Assembly: GCA_013368375.1 (NCBI GenBank)
Contig: JAACJP010000040.1
Span: 186,001 to 250,000 of the forward strand
DNA length: 64,000 bases
Source of the DNA: Tricholomella constricta
Taxonomy: Eukaryota; Basidiomycota; Agaricomycetes; Agaricales; Lyophyllaceae
Direction: 5' to 3'
A model generated the notes under the pieces. It saw nothing but the letters and a program-made list of their open reading frames with translations. It was not told the origin of the DNA and did not search any database. Shown piece by piece: positions 57,781 to 64,000 of this stretch (positions within the stretch are counted from its first letter, which is position 1; each line of letters begins with the position of its first letter). Position numbers and translations under genes: made by a program.

Positions 57781-58167
57781 CTCACTTTTGGAATATGAAG
57801 AATATGAACTGGAAAAGTGAACAGGAAGCCGAACAGACGAAAATCGAGCGGAGGTCAGGTTATTTTTGTTCGTTCACCTTCTACCTCTACATATTTTGTT
57901 GGCGCGCCGAGTTCACGTCCTGGGTCCACATCTCATCGTTCCGTCACGAGTGTTTGTGATCGACGTTGAGCACGATGGCCAAGTGGCCACCAATCTCGAT
58001 CACCCTTTGTCCGGCCAGGAATGGGCCAAGTCCCGTTCCATCCATCCTGGACCACCTCCTATTGTCTGTCTTTTACATATACCCTCTGAATGATCATCCA
58101 CGTATACCTTCTCTCCTTTCTGATGCCCCCCCAGACTCCTGCACACGCGAGCGCGATGCTCAACCTC
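57781..58167. other. Intergenic, no gene seen
   Basis: About 390 bp between GPI12 and the KDZ-associated relic. Nothing distinctive. Confidence 0.45.
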
Positions 58168-60380
58168 TCAGATCTCCACAAGCGTCTCTCCTCCTACGGA
58201 GACCTGCAAGTCATGGGCAAGCATGTCACGAACAACAGAACGATAACCACCAATCCAAACATTCACCTGCTGAGAAATAGACGAGTTGAACACCCAATTA
58301 CCATCCTCGTCTGCTAGCTCTTCGAAGAGGGCAGGATTGCAATGCTTTTGGCAGAACTCGTCCGGCTCCTTGTGCTTGCTTATGAAGTGAAAAACGTCAA
58401 TGGGCAGCATGACATAACGAAAGTAGTCGTCCTTCTGAGCTTGAAGGTGCGCTTGAAGACGGCAATTATTGTCGTTAAAAATGACGTCGGGCAACTCGAG
58501 TTGAACAGGATAGCTAGATTTAAGGAAATCCTAGCATTTTACCATAAGGAACATCGACGGACGATGGAAATGATGATCACGCTCACCTTGACGCCCGAAA
58601 TGGGCTCGGCACCAAACATGGTACCCCGGGCTAGACTCGTGCCACAGCAAGCAATCAAAAGCTGCTCGTCATGTGTTTACTATGTTTACTATATGGTCAT
58701 CTACCTTGCGGCGTCCAAATCGAGCCTTAGGCTGCTTGTTGCCCGTATCGGATTTGCGAGTGTCAGGATACAGCTCGTCGTCTTCTTCGTCGTCATCGTC
58801 CAATTCGGAAGTTGGGCCCAACGTGTCTGAAATTTGCGATGTCTGGTTCTTTGGCAGTCGCTGTTTGAGCTGGAAGAAGGCCTTTCCTCTATTACCTTAC
58901 CTTACCTTACCTCTCTCATTACGACGTAGTTCTATCTGTCGATGATTGGGCTGGGAACACGTGCGGAAGCCAGACTGGGAGGCCGCGTGGCAGTCAGTGA
59001 CGACACACATGGTCTTCTTATAGTCATGTACAGCACAAAAATGTGCATTATGCTTGACGAGAGGATGGGGACAATTATGCTCTTTGCAACGCGGACGGCG
59101 CAGACCCGTACCGTCCATGGTGGCAGCACACAAGGAGCCTATATAGCAAAGAAATCAAAATTGAATTACTCAAGTTCAGTTGATTGTAATACTCACGTAA
59201 GTCACCATCTGGTCCCGTGTAAAATTTCTCAGACATCGCAGGCGTGCATCCGCTCAGCCTGACCATGAACAATAATCGTAGAGTTCCGAAGTTCCATTAC
59301 ATGCTTCAACCTTTCATCATCGTCACCAATGTCCGGCAAGACCAAAGTTGACGCGCTTTCCGCGCGATCGCGCAGCAACGCATTGAGGACAAAGCCGCGC
59401 GACACTTGTTCAGATGTGATGGGGTTACTGGGTCATTCGGAGGCTTCAGAGAGTGTCGAGGATTCAGAGAATTTGGAAAGGGTGTGGTTGTAGATGTTCG
59501 CAGCTGAGTTCTGTGCTGAGACCCATGCAAACAAAGAAAGATTGGTGAAAAACTCGCAAAGTTGGGATTCAATGTAGACATGTTCTTCAATGAGGATGAT
59601 GGGCGGGACAGAAGACGTGTGATAGTAGTGGCGAAGGCGGCCGTCCGAGTAGTAGTTGTGGTAGTATGTAATCTTGCAAGCTAAAAAATCGCATTTGTCA
59701 AAAAAAAGCGCCAATCGTCATGGAAGAACTTACAATGGCATGCGAAAGATGAGCTAAGAGCACGACGTGCGCCATCGTGTAGGGTGTAGAATGTCACCTC
59801 GTTGCGGGAAAGAGTACTGAGATGTAAATGAGAGCCACAAGACTTGCATTCTGATACCGGAGGATAGAACATTGAGACCGCTGCGTGATTGGTCATTATT
59901 TCATTGGAATTTACACTGTAGGGGCTTGGGTTATTGAAATGACATGTACCTAATTTCTCTTGGGGTTGTTGGCGCTTCATCCCGAAGAGATTCACCTCGT
60001 GTTGCTCATCTCGGGACAAGGTGATGGTTGAAGGTGGCCCATCGGAAGCAGCCCATACCAGATCCTTGACAGCACTCCAGAGCTGCATGGTCGTGACGTC
60101 ATCGGTGTCCAAGCAGTGCTTGAAGAGACAATGGATGTATGTAGGTAGTCGGCGTGGCGGCCCAGTAACCGTACTTGTAGGAGGGACATGAAGCCGTATT
60201 TCCTGTCTGAAATGCTGAGCAAGGCGCAGAAAGTAGTCCAGGTCAGCCAAGGTGATAGCCTCTATGACTTTTTCCTTGACGAGTTGATCAACCGAAGGAA
60301 TGAGCTTGTCGTCCAGAAGCTCTGGGACACGGGCAGTTGTCCTTACCGCATCCCTTCTGCCGCCGCAACGTATTAGTTTA
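58168..60380 (-). pseudogene. KDZ-transposon-associated CxC5/CxC6-type cysteine-cluster gene, broken
   Basis: Minus-strand order matches the agaric proteins with CxC5 and CxC6 clusters associated with Kyakuja-Dileera-Zisupton elements: LDYFLRLAQHF, ECKSCGSHL, ITYYHNYYSDGRLRHYY, SAQNSAANIYN; then RPRCKEHNCPHPL, FCAVHDYKKTMCVVTDC and TCSQPNHRQIE (cysteine/His cluster); then QLKQRLPKN, ARFGRRK, PDVIFNDNNCRL, LPIDVFHFISKHKE, FCQKHCNP, FNSSISQQVNVWIGGY. Lesions: a Trp-position TGA after SEASE, a frameshift near MHACD, an unresolved junction at a duplicated 9-nt unit (TGTTTACTA, about 58675-58692) and loss of the usual C-terminal end after DML. No start codon found upstream. A (GTAAG)n run marks one donor. 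Confidence 0.8.
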
Positions 60381-60586
60381 TTGTGGAATTCATGTCATCG
60401 TTACGTTATTTCAGAAACATATCTGAACATTTATTCTCTACTGTCAATACAACAGTGGGGTTAGACTAGTCTTGCCGAGTGCGAGGTCGAGTAAATTTGC
60501 TTTGAAATGTAATTTGGGGATATTGATAATAGAAATTATCGTCGTTACTGTTGTTACTAGTTGAAGTGATCGCTGTCTGTTACGCC
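60381..60586. other. Short intergenic region, divergent relic / RED-like gene
   Basis: No gene seen. It probably holds the promoter of the RED-like gene. Confidence 0.4.
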
Positions 60587-62335
60587 ATGGACCAAGTAAG
60601 CCCCAGCTCTCCTCTCCCTTTCGTCCTAACTCCCGCCACAGGACTCCTTCCGCCGCCTCCTCCAAACCCCCCATGCCTCCTCCTCCTCCCGCGGCTCGTT
60701 CCTCCCTGGTTTCTCCGCCTCCAAACCGTGCGTGCCATCCCTGCACCCATAACTCGCACACAGCACCGATACATTAATCGCACATAGAAAAGCCAAGGTA
60801 ATCGACGCCAGCCAGCCCGCCTTCAAGCCCCGCAAGCTTAAAAAGGGCACCGACGAAAAGTACCGCGACCGCGCTGCCGAGCGGCGCGTTGGCGACGGCA
60901 ACGACTATGCACAGGTGCGTGGCCCCCCAATCACTGCAAGCAGTATATGTCCTTATCTACTTTCTAACGCCTCAGGTTGAAGCTGTGCTCGAGGACTTTG
61001 AGAAGCAGCACGCGGGGACGGACAAGGCCCTGGTACGCTATTATACCAAACTACCCTAACATCTGACATCTAATTCCCCAACAGCTGGACGAACAACGGC
61101 GTTACCTCGGCGGCGACGGCGCACACTCCGTGCTCGTAAAAGGGCTCGACATGGCGCTGCTCGAGCAGAACCGGGCGCGTGCGGCGGGACTCGTGACAGA
61201 GGACGACGAGTCGCTCGAGCGGGCGTTCCTCGAGGGCGCGCAGCCCCAGTCCCAGGCCCGGGCTCAGAGCACGGCAAAGCGCACACGTGCAGATCTCATT
61301 CGGGAGCTCAAGGCGAAGCGGGCACAGGCGGCGAACGGGGACGTGGACATGGAGGAGGGAATAGAAGGGGAGGAAAGAGAGAAGAAGAAGACAAAGGAGG
61401 AGGAGGCGCTGTTGCTGGAACGCGCAAAGCAGGCCGGGCGATTCAAGCCGATTGGGTTCAAGCCCATCGGTGCAGGCGTCGCGTCCGAGAAGGTGACAAA
61501 GAAAAAAAAGAAGCTCAAAGGGGGCGCGGACGCGGACGGAGAGCGCAAGAAGAAGAAGCGGAAAGTTCTTGAGACTGAAGGTGCTGGGCAAAAGACGTCG
61601 GAGGAGGGCACACAAGGCGCCGTGTTCGCACCACCACCATCACCACTTCCAGAGTCCAGGCCAAAGCCGGTGGAACAAGAACCAGAGCTCCTGCCGACGG
61701 ACTTTGACATCTTCGCAGACGCAGGGGAGTACGAGGGCCTACAACTCGACTCCTCCGAAGACGGCGACGACAACGACAAACCGGATCGTCGGCCACACGA
61801 TCTCGAGGACGGAGAAGAGCCTAACGCGTCGTCGCCAACTCTTCCCCGGCGGTGGATCGACACGGGGTCGCCGGAACCAGAGCCCGCGCCCGCGAAACCG
61901 GACCTCCTAGCTTCAGTTCTCAACTCCACATCCGCGTCTGCGTCGCGAGAGCAAGGGAAGGAGGGACGTAGAGACAGGGAGGATGGCGAAGAGGAGGAGC
62001 AAGCGGAAGATGGCGAGGTGGCGCCTCCGATGCGGCTCGTCCCCCTCGCAAGCTCCGCGCTGCCGTCGATCAAGGAGTTCCTCGCGATGGAGGAGGCTGC
62101 GTCTGGCGGTGGGAAGCGGCGGAAGCGGAAGGGTGGGGCCGGTGGTGGTGGTGGTGAGAGGAAGGGAGGCGGGGAGGACGGAGAGGAGGGGAAGAAGCGG
62201 GCAGCAGAAGCGAAGGCAGAGAGGGATTATAAAAGGTGCGTCGGGTGTCTTGTCTTTCTTGCGAGCCATCCCTGCTGACCTTGACTTGCTGCGTACAGAC
62301 TCAAGAGTTATACAGACAAGAAGGCGGCTTCATGA
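60587..62335 (+). CDS. RED/IK-like spliceosomal protein
   Basis: RED is a spliceosome component that partners with SMU1. Exons 60587-60595, 60642-60727, 60788-60914, 60976-61032, 61085-62235, 62299-62335 (488 aa). The RED N-terminal domain is clear: KYRDRAAERRVGDGNDY, YLGGDGAHSVLVKGLDMALLEQ and GRFKPIGFKPIG. Lysine-rich clusters (KKKKKLKGG, KKKKRKV) suggest nuclear import. The C-terminal half is acidic and low-complexity, ending RDYKRLKSYTDKKAAS, a normal RED-type end. The first exon encodes only three residues. Tail-to-tail with the ZW10-family gene. Confidence 0.9.
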
Positions 62336-62495
62336 GCCTAATACTGCATATCACACCACGCGGCTTCCTACATATTGAATCCTATTGCAGGATCACCATA
62401 AACTAAAAAAATACTGCTATCGACGAGGTATACAGACAGCTCCAGCAACATGAGTAACAAGCATAAAGAGCCCAACCAAGGCACGCACGCCTGCG

Positions 62496-64000
62496 CTACT
62501 GCGTCGGTACGGGGTGCCCGCCCTGCAGCTTTGCGATCGTGTTGGTCCTGAGTGGCGTATCGACAAAGAGTGCGCGGACAAGGCGAATGAGCTCATCGAC
62601 TTCAAAGTCCACAAGCGCGCCCTCCTCAAAGAGATACGTAATGTCCACCATGGATGCTTCCTAGACCAGAATAAGAATCCCATGGATAAATTGGATTGCT
62701 GGGCACTCACCAGTAGCTCGGAGAGATATGAAAACTTGAGCCACGAGGGAACGTACGCCACCACGAATGATGGCTTGTAAGACACGGCGTTCAGCCCGAG
62801 CACATGAGTTTGGGATGGTTGGGGATACACATACCTGTGCGGAATCCTCGACGAAGAGTCCCTCCATCGCGTTGAGGATGCGGCAAAGCTCACTCAGCTG
62901 GTGTGACTCGACCTCCGGGATATCAGGGAGCGCCAGGATGTCCGTCAGGATGCGCCTAAGCCCGGCATCGGCGACCATCCCGATGGCGGTGTAGTATTTG
63001 CTCTTCGGGAGGATGCCCTTAAATTGCAATTATTTGTTTGTCAGTGGGAGCAGAATGTAGAGGGAGAAGAAACTGACCTTGAGTCGTTGCGCAAGCCGAC
63101 GGACCTCCTGCAGCACCTGCATAATCGCGCTCTCACACTCGTCGTAGCGGTCTTGCTCTGCCGTGTACGTGAACCCCTGTGCACCCTCCGTCAAAATCTT
63201 GTCCAGAGCCTGTTGCTCTCGTTTCTGGAAAGGAACAAAATAAAATACTAAGCATCAGCGACCTGTGGAGCTCAGAAAAAAGCTACCCGAAGTACTTACG
63301 ACAACATCATGGAACCAACTTTCAGCCAATACCCTAAAACACCTCGCACACTCCCCCATCCGCTCACTAACCACCGCATCCATGTCCCTTAATGACCCCT
63401 TTACGCGCTCCACCTCTCTCGCAAGGAACGTACAATCATTCGCGAACCGCATGCCTTGTTCCGCGCTTGTGAGCTCCTTTGCAAACTTGACAGGATACAA
63501 GGCGCGGTGGAGGTCGAGGACGGCGGGTGCGGAGAACAAGAGGATTGAGCCCAGCGCCGCGCTCTCTGAAGAGGAAGAGAGGAGAGGAGAGGCGGCGAGA
63601 TGCTTGCCCTCTACGAGCACGTCTTCCACGAGGTTGATGATGCGCTTTGTCCGACCTGAGGCGACATACGTTTCCTTGGGTGGCGGGCGCATATCGAGCT
63701 TCGAAGGCCGCTTCGCGGACGAAAGCGGCGCGGAGAGGACGTCGTGCGACGGGCTGGGTGATTTTGATGATGTGGGCGGGGACTGTGATGACGCCGGGGG
63801 GGATGGCGTGGTGGTTGTGAGGGATGTGCCGTTGGCTTGATGCTGCTTCTTGCCCTTGTTAGCAGCCTTTTCGAGACGCGTGGCTACCTTTGGTGAGCTG
63901 ATTGAAGGTGCAGGAGGTGGGCGGGATTCTGTGGGAGATTCGGGCATTGGAAGTTCAGCTTCATCACCGTCACCCCATGGATCGTCCCATGCCGTTTCTT
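62496..64000 (-). CDS. ZW10/Dsl1-family tethering protein, C-terminal part (5' end outside window)
   Basis: Subunit type of the NRZ/Dsl1 complex that tethers Golgi-to-ER vesicles. Exons (minus): 64000-63300 (partial), 63224-63078, 63017-62835, 62773-62711, 62660-62496. Visible: a Ser/Pro-rich linker at the left of the protein segment, LVEDVLVEGKHLAASP, VAESWFHDVV-type block (here VLAESWFHDVV), KYYTAIGMVADAGLRRIL, LCRILNAMEGLF, SWLKFSYLSELLEASM and the C-terminal VDELIRLVRALFVDTPLRTNTI. The frame stays open to position 64000 and is acidic there (WDDPWGDGDEAEL), so the N-terminal half is missing. Confidence 0.85.

Noticed and set aside
61264..62073. 269-codon minus-strand open frame rich in Ser
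   Set aside because: Antisense to the low-complexity acidic part of the RED-like gene; composition mirrors that exon.

Overview
This is a gene-dense stretch of nuclear DNA from a filamentous basidiomycete, most likely an Agaricomycete (mushroom-forming fungus). The grounds are many GT-AG introns of about 45-65 bp, a DNMT5-type DNA methyltransferase, a KDZ-transposon-associated cysteine-cluster relic, GH16 glucanases in tandem, an F-box gene and HNH-like genes of the sort seen in Agaricomycetes. All gene models were spliced by eye. Where exons are listed, the phases add up and the reading frame stays open. There is no transcript evidence.

Layout. 1-1194: 3' end of phosphoglucomutase. 2017-2678: small GPI-anchored secreted protein (minus). 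2831-3787: ~0.95 kb foldback (inverted repeat). 3905-7586: 5'-truncated LINE with an intact RT/RNase H reading frame. 7694-8975: NAD(P)H-hydrate dehydratase (minus). 9187-13515: GH16 glucanase array (one relic, two intact genes). 13791-19035: three consecutive plus-strand zinc-cluster genes, comprising a protein with five tandem Zn2Cys6 clusters and two neighbours sharing a module I do not recognise, C-x2-C-x11-Y-x4-W-x2-H-x3-C. 19475-30680: a decaying segmental triplication of sirtuin(-)/PEX7(+)/lysine methyltransferase(+), with an HNH-like gene in two of the three copies. Only the third copy keeps intact PEX7 and methyltransferase, and all three sirtuins are broken.

30682-45095: F-box protein, CRIPT, a 2217-residue DNMT5 with an N-terminal PCNA-binding (PIP-box) motif, a PAP2 lipid phosphatase, a CID-domain RNA-processing protein and PET117. 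45728-50217: two intact tandem alanine:glyoxylate aminotransferases, only the second with a mitochondrial-type presequence. 50728-51324: dual-specificity phosphatase with an odd 5' end. 51991-57780: MET5 sulfite reductase divergent from GPI12. 58168-60380: broken CxC5/CxC6 KDZ-associated gene. 60587-62335: RED-like splicing factor. 62496-64000: ZW10/Dsl1 family, running off the right edge.

The gene content is mostly housekeeping (glycosyl and sulfur metabolism, peroxisome import, GPI anchors, splicing, COX assembly, vesicle tethering). Two younger, unstable areas interrupt it: the LINE/foldback zone at 2.8-7.6 kb and the triplication at 19.4-30.7 kb. Compact divergent promoters (about 120-190 bp) recur. 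Unusual splicing is frequent: at least four GC-AG introns in intact genes, exons of 7, 9 and 11 nt, and one apparent GA-AG intron. The most promising items for follow-up are the repeated C-x2-C-x11-Y-x4-W-x2-H-x3-C module, the five-cluster Zn2Cys6 protein and the PIP box on DNMT5.
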